A DNA stretch of 64,000 bases from Streptomyces sp. DvalAA-43 (GTDB taxonomy: Bacteria > Actinomycetota > Actinomycetes > Streptomycetales > Streptomycetaceae), in contig NZ_FMBW01000045.1 of NCBI RefSeq assembly GCF_900091725.1, positions 23,706 to 87,705 on the forward strand, given 5' to 3'. This document shows positions 50,350 through 58,936 of this stretch, piece by piece; the first letter of the stretch is position 1, and each line of letters starts with the position of its first letter. Below the pieces are notes generated by a model. The model saw nothing but the letters and a program-made list of their open reading frames with translations, did no database searches and was not told the origin of the DNA. The position numbers were made by a program, and so were the translations under genes.

Positions 50350-50400
50350 AAGGCAGGCCGTACTTACCTGCTCAGAAGGGTGGTAAGTACGGCCTGCCTT
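50350..50400. promoter_or_regulatory. 19-bp perfect inverted repeat between divergent genes
   Basis: Arms 50350-50368 and 50382-50400 are perfectly complementary over 19 bp around a 13-base spacer. It lies 125 bases upstream of the fusion ARH gene and 90 bases upstream of the VIT1/CCC1 gene. No transcript should end here, so an operator, an mRNA-leader structure or a small mobile-element remnant are the options. Confidence 0.7.
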
Positions 50401-50489
50401 GCTGGCGGGGGCCGTTTTTCGTGCGTACTTTCGAGGGTGTCGAGCGGGGGCGGGGCGCGTGGATTCCGCCGCCGGAGAAGGGGAGAGCT

Positions 50490-51224
50490 GTGTCCATCAT
50501 CGAGACCGACGCCGTACTGCACGAGGCACACCGCGACAACCACACCCACCGCGATGTGAACGGCGGCTGGCTGCGTCCGGCCGTGTTCGGAGCCATGGAC
50601 GGGCTGGTCTCCAACCTCGCGCTGATGACCGGTGTCGCGGGTGGCGCGGTCTCCCAGCAGACGATCGTGATCACCGGTCTGGCGGGCCTGGCCGCCGGTG
50701 CGTTCTCCATGGCGGCCGGCGAATACACCTCCGTGGCCTCGCAGCGCGAGCTGGTCGAGGCCGAACTCGACGTCGAGCGGCGGGAGTTGCGCAAGCACCC
50801 CAAGGACGAGGAGCGGGAGCTCGCCGAGCTCTACGAGTCCCGCGGCGTCGAGCCCGCGCTCGCCCGCGAGGTCGCGCGGCAGCTGTCGCGCGACCCGGAG
50901 CAGGCCCTGGAGATACACGCCCGCGAGGAGCTGGGCATCGACCCGGGCGATCTGCCCTCGCCGCTCGTCGCCGCCGTGTCGTCGTTCGGCGCGTTCGCGC
51001 TGGGTGCCCTGCTGCCCGTGCTGCCGTATCTGCTCGGCGCGAGCGCGCTGTGGCCGGCCGTGCTGCTCGCACTGGTCGGACTCTTCGCCTGCGGCGCGGT
51101 GGTGGCCAGGGTGACGGCCCGCAACTGGCTGTACAGCGGGCTGCGCCAGCTGGTGCTGGGCGGTGCCGCGGCGGCCCTCACCTACGGGCTGGGCACGCTG
51201 TTCGGTGTGGCCGTCGGGAGCTGA
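50490..51224 (+). CDS. VIT1/CCC1-family metal transporter
   Basis: A 244-residue membrane protein of the vacuolar iron transporter family, which moves Fe2+ or Mn2+ across membranes. DGLVSNLALMTGVAGG in the first helix, SMAAGEYTSVASQRELVEAE in the second, a long charged cytoplasmic helical region (about 90-150) with EERELAELYESRGV and metal-binding Glu residues, and three C-terminal helices give the standard architecture. The GTG at 50490 follows GGGGAG by about four bases. It probably exports or sequesters iron or manganese; no clear DmdR/IdeR box is visible. Confidence 0.9.
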   Translation: MSIIETDAVLHEAHRDNHTHRDVNGGWLRPAVFGAMDGLVSNLALMTGVAGGAVSQQTIVITGLAGLAAGAFSMAAGEYTSVASQRELVEAELDVERRELRKHPKDEERELAELYESRGVEPALAREVARQLSRDPEQALEIHAREELGIDPGDLPSPLVAAVSSFGAFALGALLPVLPYLLGASALWPAVLLALVGLFACGAVVARVTARNWLYSGLRQLVLGGAAAALTYGLGTLFGVAVGS

Positions 51225-51242
51225 CCCGACGAAGGTCCGGGC

Positions 51243-51277
51243 CGGGCAGGCGCACCCGAGGCGGGTGTGCCTGCCCG
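51243..51277 (+). terminator. terminator after the VIT1/CCC1 gene
   Basis: A 16-bp stem with one G-U pair (51243-51258 with 51262-51277) and a three-base loop begins 19 bases past the stop. Confidence 0.75.
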
Positions 51278-51437
51278 TGGCATGTCCGCCACCCGCCGTG
51301 TCCGCGGCATGTCCGCCCGCCACCCGCCGTGTCCCATGGCATGTCCACCACCCGTGTCCGGTGTCCCGCGGCGTGTCCGCCACCCGTGTGACGTACGTCT
51401 TGGTGACCGCCACTGGGCGGGACGGCTCCTGCGGGCG

Positions 51438-51475
51438 TAAAATGAGTCCCTATGCAGGGCTACACATAAGTAGCC
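51438..51475 (+). promoter_or_regulatory. candidate upstream gltB promoter and alternative hairpins in its leader
   Basis: TAAAAT (51438-51443) matches a -10. Just after it, CCCT/AGGG (51448-51451 with 51556-type spacing of four, i.e. 51456-51459) and GGCTAC/GTAGCC (51458-51463 with 51470-51475) form two hairpins that share bases 51458-51459, so they cannot form together. Confidence 0.3.
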
Positions 51476-51655
51476 GTTACCCGGCGGTTTCATTTCCTTC
51501 GCCACCGGGCATGAGCCGTAGACACCGCGGGCAACGACGCCTGCTCTCTGCGGCCCCCTGGGCGCCGATCCTCCGACTGCGACCCACCCCCACCGTCTCG
51601 GGCGGTGTCCGTATGTTGGAACGAGCTATCCGCTTTTTGAGAAGCGTCCCATCAT

Positions 51656-51671
51656 GTAACCTGCACGAAAT
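51656..51671 (+). promoter_or_regulatory. GlnR-like half site overlapping a gltB promoter
   Basis: GTAAC, six bases, GAAAT fits the described Streptomyces GlnR half-site pattern gTnAc-n6-GaAAc except for the last base. It overlaps TAACCT (a possible -10, 51657-51662) and a CGAAATTTCG palindrome (51666-51675), a position suited to repression. Confidence 0.4.
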
Positions 51672-51733
51672 TTCGCAGAGGGCCAACGTCGTCCCTCGGC
51701 ACTGCATATGCCACGACGACGACGGGAGAGCCA

Positions 51734-54700
51734 ATGCGTTCCGACGCCTGGTCGCCCATGGACGGTCGCCCCGCCCAGCAGGGGATGTACGACCCCCGTA
51801 ACGAGCACGACGCCTGTGGCGTCGGGTTCGTGGCCACTCTGACCGGTGTGGCCAGCCATGAGCTGGTCGAGCAGGCGCTGACCGTACTGCGCAATCTCGA
51901 ACACCGCGGTGCCACCGGATCCGAGCCCGACTCCGGCGACGGCGCCGGGATCCTCCTCCAGGTACCGGACGCCTTCCTGCGTGACGAGACCGCCTTCGAT
52001 CTCCCCGAGGCCGGTGCCTACGCCGTCGGAATCGCCTTCCTGCCCGCCGACGACTCCACCGAGGCCGTCCGCAAGCTGGAGAAGATCTCCACCGAGGAGG
52101 GCCTCAAGGTCCTCGGCTGGCGTCAGGTCCCCGTCACCCCCGACATCCTCGGCAAGGGCGCCCGCGCCACCATGCCCGAGTTCCGGCAGCTCTTCGTCGC
52201 GGACGGCGAGTCCACCGGCATCGCCCTCGACCGCAAGGCCTTCGTGCTGCGCAAGCGCGCCGAGCGGGAGGCCGGGGTGTACTTCCCCTCGCTCTCCGCC
52301 CGCACGATCGTCTACAAGGGCATGCTCACCACCGGGCAGCTGGAGCCGTTCTTCCCGGACCTCTCCGACCGCCGCTTCGCCACCACCGTCGCCCTGGTCC
52401 ACTCGCGGTTCTCCACCAACACCTTCCCGAGCTGGCCGCTCGCCCACCCGTACCGCTTCGTCGCCCACAACGGCGAGATCAACACGGTCAAGGGCAACCG
52501 CAACTGGATGAAGGCCCGCGAGTCCCAGCTCGCCTCCACCCTCTTCGGCGACGGACAGCTCGACCGGATCTTCCCCGTCTGCACCCCCGACGCCTCCGAC
52601 TCCGCCTCCTTCGACGAGGTCCTGGAGCTGCTCCACCTCGGCGGCCGCTCGCTGCCGCACTCGGTGCTGATGATGGTTCCCGAGGCGTGGGAGAACCACG
52701 GCTCCATGGACCCGGCCCGGCGCGCCTTCTACCAGTACCACTCCACGATGATGGAGCCCTGGGACGGCCCCGCCTGCGTCACCTTCACCGACGGCACCCA
52801 GGTCGGCGCCGTCCTCGACCGCAACGGTCTGCGACCCGGCCGCTACTGGGTCACCGACGACGGCCTCGTCGTGCTCTCCTCCGAGGTCGGCGTCCTGGAC
52901 ATCGACCCCGCCAAGGTCGTCCGCAAGGGCCGCCTCCAGCCCGGGAAGATGTTCCTCGTCGACACGGCCGAGGGCCGCATCATCGAGGACGACGAGATCA
53001 AGGCGTCCCTCGCCGCCGAGCAGCCGTACGAGGACTGGCTGGAGACCGGCGAGATCGAGCTGGAGGACCTCCCCGAGCGGGAACACATCGTGCACACGCA
53101 CGCCTCCGTCACCCGCCGCCAGCAGACCTTCGGCTACACCGAGGAAGAGCTCCGCGTCATCCTCGCGCCCATGGCCCGCACCGCCGGCGAGCCGCTCGGC
53201 TCCATGGGCACGGACTCGCCGATCGCCGCACTGTCCGAGCGCCCCCGGCTGCTCTTCGACTACTTCACCCAGCTGTTCGCGCAGGTCACCAACCCGCCGC
53301 TGGACGCCATCCGCGAGGAGCTCGTCACCTCGCTGCGCTCCACGCTCGGCCCGTCGGGCAACCTGCTGGAGCCGACCGCCGCCTCGTGCCGCAGCGTCAC
53401 CCTGCCGTTCCCGGTGATCGACAACGACGAGCTGGCCAAGCTGATACACATCAACGCCGACGGCGACATGCCGGGCATGAAGGCCGCCACGCTCTCCGGC
53501 CTCTACCGGGTCGGCGGCGGCGGCGAGGCCCTCGCCGCGCGGATCGAGCAGATCTGCGCCGAGGTCGACGCCGCCATCGAGGACGGCGCCCGACTGGTCG
53601 TCCTCTCCGACCGGCACTCCGACGCCGAGCACGCCCCGATCCCCTCGCTGCTGCTCACCTCGTCCGTCCACCACCACCTCATCCGCACCAAGCAGCGCAC
53701 CCAGGTGGGCCTGCTGGTCGAGGCCGGGGACGTCCGCGAGGTCCACCACGTCGCCCTGCTCATCGGCTACGGCGCCGCCGCCGTCAACCCGTACCTCGCG
53801 ATGGAATCCGTCGAGGACCTGGTCCGCGCCGGTACGTTCATCGAGGGCATCGAGTCCGAGCAGGCCATCCGGAACCTGATCTACGCGCTCGGCAAGGGCG
53901 TCCTGAAGGTCATGTCCAAGATGGGCATCTCCACGGTCGCCTCCTACCGGGGCGCCCAGGTCTTCGAGGCCGTCGGCCTGGACGAGGAATTCGTCGCGAA
54001 GTACTTCAACGGCACCGCCACCAAGATCGGCGGCGCCGGTCTCGACGTCATCGCCGACGAGGTCGCCGCCCGGCACGCCAAGGGCTACCCCGCCACCGGC
54101 ATCTCCGCCTCGCACCGCGCGCTGGAGATCGGCGGCGAATACCAGTGGCGCCGCGAGGGCGAGCCGCACCTCTTCGACCCGGAGACGGTCTTCCGCCTCC
54201 AGCACGCCACGCGCAACAAGCGCTACGACATCTTCAAGAAGTACACCGACCGGGTGAACGAGCAGTCCGAGCGGCTGATGACGCTCCGTGGCCTGTTCGG
54301 CTTCAAGAGCGACCGCGAGGCCATCGACATCGACGAGGTCGAGTCCGTCTCCGACATCGTCAAGCGCTTCTCCACCGGCGCCATGTCGTACGGCTCGATC
54401 TCCCGCGAGGCCCACGAGACCCTCGCCATCGCCATGAACCAGCTGGGCGGCAAGTCCAACACCGGCGAGGGCGGCGAGGACGCCGACCGGCTCTACGACC
54501 CGGCCCGCCGCTCGTCCATCAAGCAGGTCGCCTCCGGCCGCTTCGGCGTGACCAGCGAGTACCTGGTCAACGCGGACGACATCCAGATCAAGATGGCACA
54601 GGGCGCCAAGCCCGGCGAGGGCGGCCAGCTGCCCGGCCACAAGGTCTACCCGTGGGTCGCCAGCACCCGGCACTCCACCCCGGGCGTCGGCCTGATCTCC

Positions 54701-56293
54701 CCGCCGCCCCACCACGACATCTACTCCATCGAGGACCTGGCTCAGCTGATCCACGACCTCAAGAACGCCAACCCGGCGGCCCGCATCCATGTGAAGCTGG
54801 TCTCCGAGGTCGGCGTCGGCACGGTCGCCGCCGGTGTCTCCAAGGCACACGCGGACGTCGTCCTGATCTCCGGCCACGACGGCGGCACCGGCGCCTCACC
54901 GCTGACGAGCCTGAAGCACGCGGGCGGCCCCTGGGAGCTCGGCCTCGCCGAGACCCAGCAGACGCTGCTGCTCAACGGCCTGCGCGACCGCATCGTCGTC
55001 CAGACCGACGGCCAGCTGAAGACCGGCCGCGACGTCGTCATCGCCGCACTGCTGGGCGCCGAGGAGTTTGGTTTCGCGACCGCGCCGCTCGTCGTCTCCG
55101 GCTGCGTCATGATGCGCGTCTGCCACCTCGACACCTGCCCCGTCGGCATCGCCACCCAGAACCCGGTCCTGCGCGACCGGTTCTCCGGCAAGGCCGAGTA
55201 CGTCGTCAACTTCTTCGAGTTCATCGCCCAGGAAGTCCGCGAACTCCTCGCCGAGCTGGGCTTCCGTACGATCGAAGAGGCCGTCGGCCACGCCGAGCTG
55301 CTCGAAACCGACCGCGCGATCACGCACTGGAAGGCACAGGGCCTCGACCTCAAGCCGCTGTTCCACGTCCCCGAACTGCCCGAGGGCGCGATCCGCCACC
55401 AGCGGATCGAACAGGACCACGGCCTGTCCAAGGCCCTCGACAACGAGCTGATCAGGCTCGCCGCCGACGCCCTGGGCGCGGACAGTGCCGAGACCGCCCA
55501 GCCGGTCCGGGCCCAGATCGCCATCCGCAACATCAACCGCACCGTCGGCACCATGCTCGGCCACGAGGTGACGAAGAAGTTCGGCGGCGCCGGACTGCCG
55601 CAGGACACCATCGACATCACCTTCACCGGCTCCGCGGGCCAGTCCTTCGGCGCCTTCGTACCGAGCGGTGTGACGCTGCGCCTGGAGGGCGACGCCAACG
55701 ACTACGTCGGCAAGGGCCTCTCCGGCGGCCGGATCGTCGTCCGCCCGGACCGCGGCGCCGACCACCTCGCCGAATACTCCACCATCGCGGGCAACACCAT
55801 CGCCTACGGCGCCACCGGCGGCGAACTCTTCCTGCGCGGCCGCACCGGCGAGCGGTTCTGCGTCCGCAACTCCGGCGCCACGGTCGTCTCGGAAGGCGTG
55901 GGCGACCACGGCTGCGAGTACATGACCGGCGGCCACGCCGTCGTCCTCGGCGAGACCGGACGCAACTTCGCGGCCGGCATGTCCGGCGGCGTCGCGTACG
56001 TCATCGACCTGAACCGCGACCACGTCAACGCCGGGAACCTCGACGCGGTCGAGGAGCTCTCCGACACCGACGAGCAGTGGCTGCACGACGTGGTGCGCCG
56101 CCACCAGGAGGAGACCGGATCCACGGTCGCCGAGAAGCTGCTCGCCGAATGGGACACCGCCGTGGCCCGCTTCAGCAAGATCATCCCGTCCACCTACAAG
56201 GCAGTGCTCGCCGCCAAGGACGCCGCTGAGCTCGCCGGTCTCTCCGAGCAGGAGACCACCGAGAAGATGATGGAGGCGGCGACCCATGGCTGA
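51734..56293 (+). CDS. gltB: glutamate synthase large (alpha) subunit
   Basis: A 1519-residue NADPH-GOGAT large subunit. After a propeptide of about 27 residues, Cys28 in EHDACGVGF becomes the N-terminal nucleophile of the class II amidotransferase domain (to about 430). A central domain follows, then the FMN-binding synthase domain with KPGEGGQLPGHK, SPPPHHDIYSIEDL, and the [3Fe-4S] cysteines in SGCVMMRVCHLDTCPVG near 1125. A C-terminal beta-helix domain (GSAGQSFGAF onwards) ends the protein. GGGAG precedes the ATG. It overlaps gltD by eight bases. It makes glutamate from glutamine and 2-oxoglutarate. Confidence 0.98.
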   Translation: MRSDAWSPMDGRPAQQGMYDPRNEHDACGVGFVATLTGVASHELVEQALTVLRNLEHRGATGSEPDSGDGAGILLQVPDAFLRDETAFDLPEAGAYAVGIAFLPADDSTEAVRKLEKISTEEGLKVLGWRQVPVTPDILGKGARATMPEFRQLFVADGESTGIALDRKAFVLRKRAEREAGVYFPSLSARTIVYKGMLTTGQLEPFFPDLSDRRFATTVALVHSRFSTNTFPSWPLAHPYRFVAHNGEINTVKGNRNWMKARESQLASTLFGDGQLDRIFPVCTPDASDSASFDEVLELLHLGGRSLPHSVLMMVPEAWENHGSMDPARRAFYQYHSTMMEPWDGPACVTFTDGTQVGAVLDRNGLRPGRYWVTDDGLVVLSSEVGVLDIDPAKVVRKGRLQPGKMFLVDTAEGRIIEDDEIKASLAAEQPYEDWLETGEIELEDLPEREHIVHTHASVTRRQQTFGYTEEELRVILAPMARTAGEPLGSMGTDSPIAALSERPRLLFDYFTQLFAQVTNPPLDAIREELVTSLRSTLGPSGNLLEPTAASCRSVTLPFPVIDNDELAKLIHINADGDMPGMKAATLSGLYRVGGGGEALAARIEQICAEVDAAIEDGARLVVLSDRHSDAEHAPIPSLLLTSSVHHHLIRTKQRTQVGLLVEAGDVREVHHVALLIGYGAAAVNPYLAMESVEDLVRAGTFIEGIESEQAIRNLIYALGKGVLKVMSKMGISTVASYRGAQVFEAVGLDEEFVAKYFNGTATKIGGAGLDVIADEVAARHAKGYPATGISASHRALEIGGEYQWRREGEPHLFDPETVFRLQHATRNKRYDIFKKYTDRVNEQSERLMTLRGLFGFKSDREAIDIDEVESVSDIVKRFSTGAMSYGSISREAHETLAIAMNQLGGKSNTGEGGEDADRLYDPARRSSIKQVASGRFGVTSEYLVNADDIQIKMAQGAKPGEGGQLPGHKVYPWVASTRHSTPGVGLISPPPHHDIYSIEDLAQLIHDLKNANPAARIHVKLVSEVGVGTVAAGVSKAHADVVLISGHDGGTGASPLTSLKHAGGPWELGLAETQQTLLLNGLRDRIVVQTDGQLKTGRDVVIAALLGAEEFGFATAPLVVSGCVMMRVCHLDTCPVGIATQNPVLRDRFSGKAEYVVNFFEFIAQEVRELLAELGFRTIEEAVGHAELLETDRAITHWKAQGLDLKPLFHVPELPEGAIRHQRIEQDHGLSKALDNELIRLAADALGADSAETAQPVRAQIAIRNINRTVGTMLGHEVTKKFGGAGLPQDTIDITFTGSAGQSFGAFVPSGVTLRLEGDANDYVGKGLSGGRIVVRPDRGADHLAEYSTIAGNTIAYGATGGELFLRGRTGERFCVRNSGATVVSEGVGDHGCEYMTGGHAVVLGETGRNFAAGMSGGVAYVIDLNRDHVNAGNLDAVEELSDTDEQWLHDVVRRHQEETGSTVAEKLLAEWDTAVARFSKIIPSTYKAVLAAKDAAELAGLSEQETTEKMMEAATHG

Positions 56294-57746
56294 CCCCAAG
56301 GGCTTCCTGACCACCGGACGCGAGGTCGCCCAGACCCGCCCCGTCGGCGAGCGCGTCAAGGACTGGAACGAGGTCTACGTTCCGGGCTCGCTGCTCCCGA
56401 TCATCAGCAAGCAGGCCGGCCGCTGCATGGACTGCGGCATCCCGTTCTGCCACAACGGCTGCCCGCTCGGAAACCTCATCCCCGAGTGGAACGACTACGC
56501 CTACCGCGAGGACTGGTCGGCCGCGTCGGAGCGCCTGCACGCCACGAACAACTTCCCGGAGTTCACCGGGCGGCTCTGCCCGGCCCCGTGCGAGTCGGCG
56601 TGCGTGCTCGGCATCAACCAGCCGGCCGTCACCATCAAGAACGTCGAAGTCTCCATCATCGACAAGGCGTGGGACAGCGGCGACGTCACCCCGCAGCCGC
56701 CCGAGCGGCTCTCCGGCAAGACCGTCGCCGTGATCGGCTCGGGCCCGGCCGGTCTCGCCGCCGCCCAGCAGCTCACCCGGGCCGGTCACACCGTCGCCGT
56801 CTACGAGCGCGCGGACCGCATCGGAGGCCTTCTCCGGTACGGCATCCCCGAGTTCAAGATGGAGAAGTCGCACATCAACCGCCGCATCGAGCAGATGCGC
56901 GCGGAAGGCACCAAGTTCCGCACCGAGACGGAGATCGGCAGGGACATCGACGCCGCCAAACTCCGCCGCCGGTACGACGCGGTCGTCATCGCCGCCGGTG
57001 CCACCGTCTCGCGCGACCTGCCCGTCCCGGGCCGTGAGCTGAACGGCGTGCACTTCGCCATGGAGTACCTGCCGCTGGCCAACAAGGTGCAGGAGGGCGA
57101 CCTGACGGTCTCCCCGATCACCGCCGAGGGCAAGCACGTCGTCGTGATCGGCGGCGGCGACACCGGCGCCGACTGCGTCGGCACCGCCCACCGCCAGGGC
57201 GCGCTCTCCGTCACCCAGCTGGAGATCATGCCCAGGCCCGGCGAGGACCGGAACGCCAACCAGCCCTGGCCGACCTTCCCGATGCTCTACAAGGTCACCT
57301 CCGCGCACGAGGAGGGCGGCGAGCGGGTCTACTCCGTCTCCACCACCCACTTCGAGGGCGACGAGGACGGCAACGTCCAGGCGCTGCACCTGGTCGAGGT
57401 GGAGTTCAAGGACGGCAAGCCGGCGCAGAAGCCCGGCACCGAGCGGAGCATCCCCGCCCAGCTCGTCACCCTCGCCATGGGCTTCACCGGCACCGACCAG
57501 GCCAACGGTCTGGTCCAGCAGTTCGGCCTGGAGCTCGACGAGCGCGGCAATGTCGCCCGCGACGCGGACTACGCCACCAACGTCCGCGGAGTCTTCGTCG
57601 CCGGTGACGCGGGCCGCGGCCAGTCCCTCATCGTGTGGGCCATCGCCGAGGGCCGCTCCGCGGCACGCGGGGTGGACCGCTTCCTGACCGGAGCCAGCGC
57701 CCTGCCGGCCCCGATCCGCCCGACGGACCGTGCACTGATGGTCTGA
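56286..57746 (+). CDS. gltD: glutamate synthase small (beta) subunit
   Basis: A 486-residue FAD- and NADPH-dependent partner of GltB. The N-terminus has two cysteine clusters for [4Fe-4S] centres (RCMDCGIPFCHNGCPLGN and RLCPAPCESACVLG). The FAD-binding GSGPAGLAAAQQL near residue 153, the NADPH-binding VVIGGGDTGADCVG near 285 and a C-terminal GVFVAGDAGRGQSL follow. The ATG lies inside the gltB frame, which favours equimolar coupled synthesis. A hairpin terminator lies 48 bases downstream. Confidence 0.97.
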   Translation: MADPKGFLTTGREVAQTRPVGERVKDWNEVYVPGSLLPIISKQAGRCMDCGIPFCHNGCPLGNLIPEWNDYAYREDWSAASERLHATNNFPEFTGRLCPAPCESACVLGINQPAVTIKNVEVSIIDKAWDSGDVTPQPPERLSGKTVAVIGSGPAGLAAAQQLTRAGHTVAVYERADRIGGLLRYGIPEFKMEKSHINRRIEQMRAEGTKFRTETEIGRDIDAAKLRRRYDAVVIAAGATVSRDLPVPGRELNGVHFAMEYLPLANKVQEGDLTVSPITAEGKHVVVIGGGDTGADCVGTAHRQGALSVTQLEIMPRPGEDRNANQPWPTFPMLYKVTSAHEEGGERVYSVSTTHFEGDEDGNVQALHLVEVEFKDGKPAQKPGTERSIPAQLVTLAMGFTGTDQANGLVQQFGLELDERGNVARDADYATNVRGVFVAGDAGRGQSLIVWAIAEGRSAARGVDRFLTGASALPAPIRPTDRALMV

Positions 57747-57793
57747 TCACGGCACACAGAGACGTCCCGCACAACGGCGTGCGGAACTGAACG

Positions 57794-57835
57794 CGGCGCC
57801 TGCCCGTCCCCGACCGGACGATCCGGCAGGCGCCG
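57794..57835. terminator. nested hairpin between gltD and the rhomboid gene
   Basis: The outer 11-bp stem (57794-57804 with 57825-57835) encloses an inner 5-bp stem (57805-57809 with 57816-57820). It lies between convergent genes. Confidence 0.7.
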
Positions 57836-57872
57836 TGGCGCGTCCGGGGGCCGGTCGGACCGGCCCCCGGGC

Positions 57873-58796
57873 TCAGCCCGTCAACGCGGACGTCTTGAGC
57901 ACCACCAGCAGCACCAGCACGGCCAGCAGCACCACACAGGCGGCCGCCTGGACCGTCGTACGGCGCTTCGCCGGGGCATAGGCGTACGCGACGGTGACGA
58001 TGCCGCCCGTCAGCAGCCCGCCCAAGTGGCCCTGCCACGAGGCGAATCCGGCCGAGATCACCATCCAGAGCAGGAACCCGGCCATGAACCGGTTCACCGC
58101 CCGCATGTCGCGGCCCAGGCGCCGGTTGATGACGTAGAACGCCGCCCCGAGACCGAAGATCGCACCCGAGGCCCCCACCGTGCCGTCGAACGGCGCGATC
58201 AGATAGACCAGCACCGAACCGCCCAGCGCGGACAGCAGATACAGCGCGAGGTAACGGGCCCGGCCCAGCTGCTCCTCCACGACCCGGCCCAGATTCCACA
58301 GCGCGTACATGTTGAGGACGATGTGCAGCACCCCGAACGGCAGCGAACCCAGGGACGATCCGCCCGGCGGGAGATGCAGGAAGGCCCCGGTCAGCAGCCG
58401 GTACCACTCGCCGCCCACCAGACCGACCACATCGAAGCCGGGGAGGTCCCCGGCCTGATAGACGTAGGCGCTTCCGTCCGGGCCGTTCAGCCCCGCACCG
58501 AGCATCGCGAACCGGTCGACGATCCCCGGGCGCACCAACTCGCCCAGATACGCCGCGATGTTGAGGCCCATCAGCACATACGTGACGAGCGGCACCGCGG
58601 ACCTAGGGACCGCGCCGCCGAACACCGTGCGCGCCTGCCGGACCGAACGCTGCCCCTCCTTCACGCACTCCACGCAGTGATGGCCGACCGCGGCCTCCCG
58701 CATGCAGTCGGGGCAGATGAAGCGTTCGCAGCGGGTGCAGCTCACATACGTCTCGTACGACGGATGGCGATAACAGGTGGTGACCGCGGCCTCCAC
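57873..58796 (-). CDS. rhomboid-family intramembrane serine protease with N-terminal zinc-finger-like region
   Basis: A 307-residue membrane protease. Residues 7-50 form a Cys/His-rich segment (CYRHP, CTRC, CPDCM, GHHCVEC) resembling a B-box-type zinc site. Six or more helices follow; the catalytic Ser is in GASGAIFG near residue 197 and the catalytic His in SWQGHLGG near 250. It cleaves membrane proteins within the bilayer; the substrates are unknown. The GTG at 58796 has AAGGAG six bases upstream; the frame extends further but without such a site. Confidence 0.87.
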   Translation of the reverse strand: MEAAVTTCYRHPSYETYVSCTRCERFICPDCMREAAVGHHCVECVKEGQRSVRQARTVFGGAVPRSAVPLVTYVLMGLNIAAYLGELVRPGIVDRFAMLGAGLNGPDGSAYVYQAGDLPGFDVVGLVGGEWYRLLTGAFLHLPPGGSSLGSLPFGVLHIVLNMYALWNLGRVVEEQLGRARYLALYLLSALGGSVLVYLIAPFDGTVGASGAIFGLGAAFYVINRRLGRDMRAVNRFMAGFLLWMVISAGFASWQGHLGGLLTGGIVTVAYAYAPAKRRTTVQAAACVVLLAVLVLLVVLKTSALTG

Positions 58797-58936
58797 GGCA
58801 GGCTCCTTCACGGGTGGGCGGACACGAGCGGCCGGTGGGGGCGGCGGCAGATCAAGATAGCGAACTCCGCCCGACCAGGGCATACCTGGGTGGCTTACGC
58901 TCGGGGTCCCGACACGTCGAGGATCGGAGCAACCGC

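Larger units (their letters stand above)
51278..51733. other. gene-free region: degenerate repeats, then the gltB promoter and leader
   Basis: From 51278 to about 51391, imperfect copies of GGCATGTCCGCCACCCG and CGTGTCC recur. From 51414 the region holds a TAAAAT -10-like hexamer (51438), two overlapping small hairpins (51448-51475) and a second promoter-like region near 51657. ORFs here lack ribosome-binding sites and Streptomyces codon bias. Confidence 0.5.

Noticed and set aside
48021..50489. Upstream extension of the VIT1 frame over the ARH fusion gene
   Set aside because: It lies antisense to a gene with clear ARH motifs; the VIT1 start at 50490 has a ribosome-binding site and the conserved N-terminus.
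51626..54877. A 1083-codon open frame antisense to gltB
   Set aside because: The plus-strand frame is clearly GltB with catalytic Cys and iron-sulfur motifs; the antisense product is low-complexity Gly/Val/Asp sequence with no domain.
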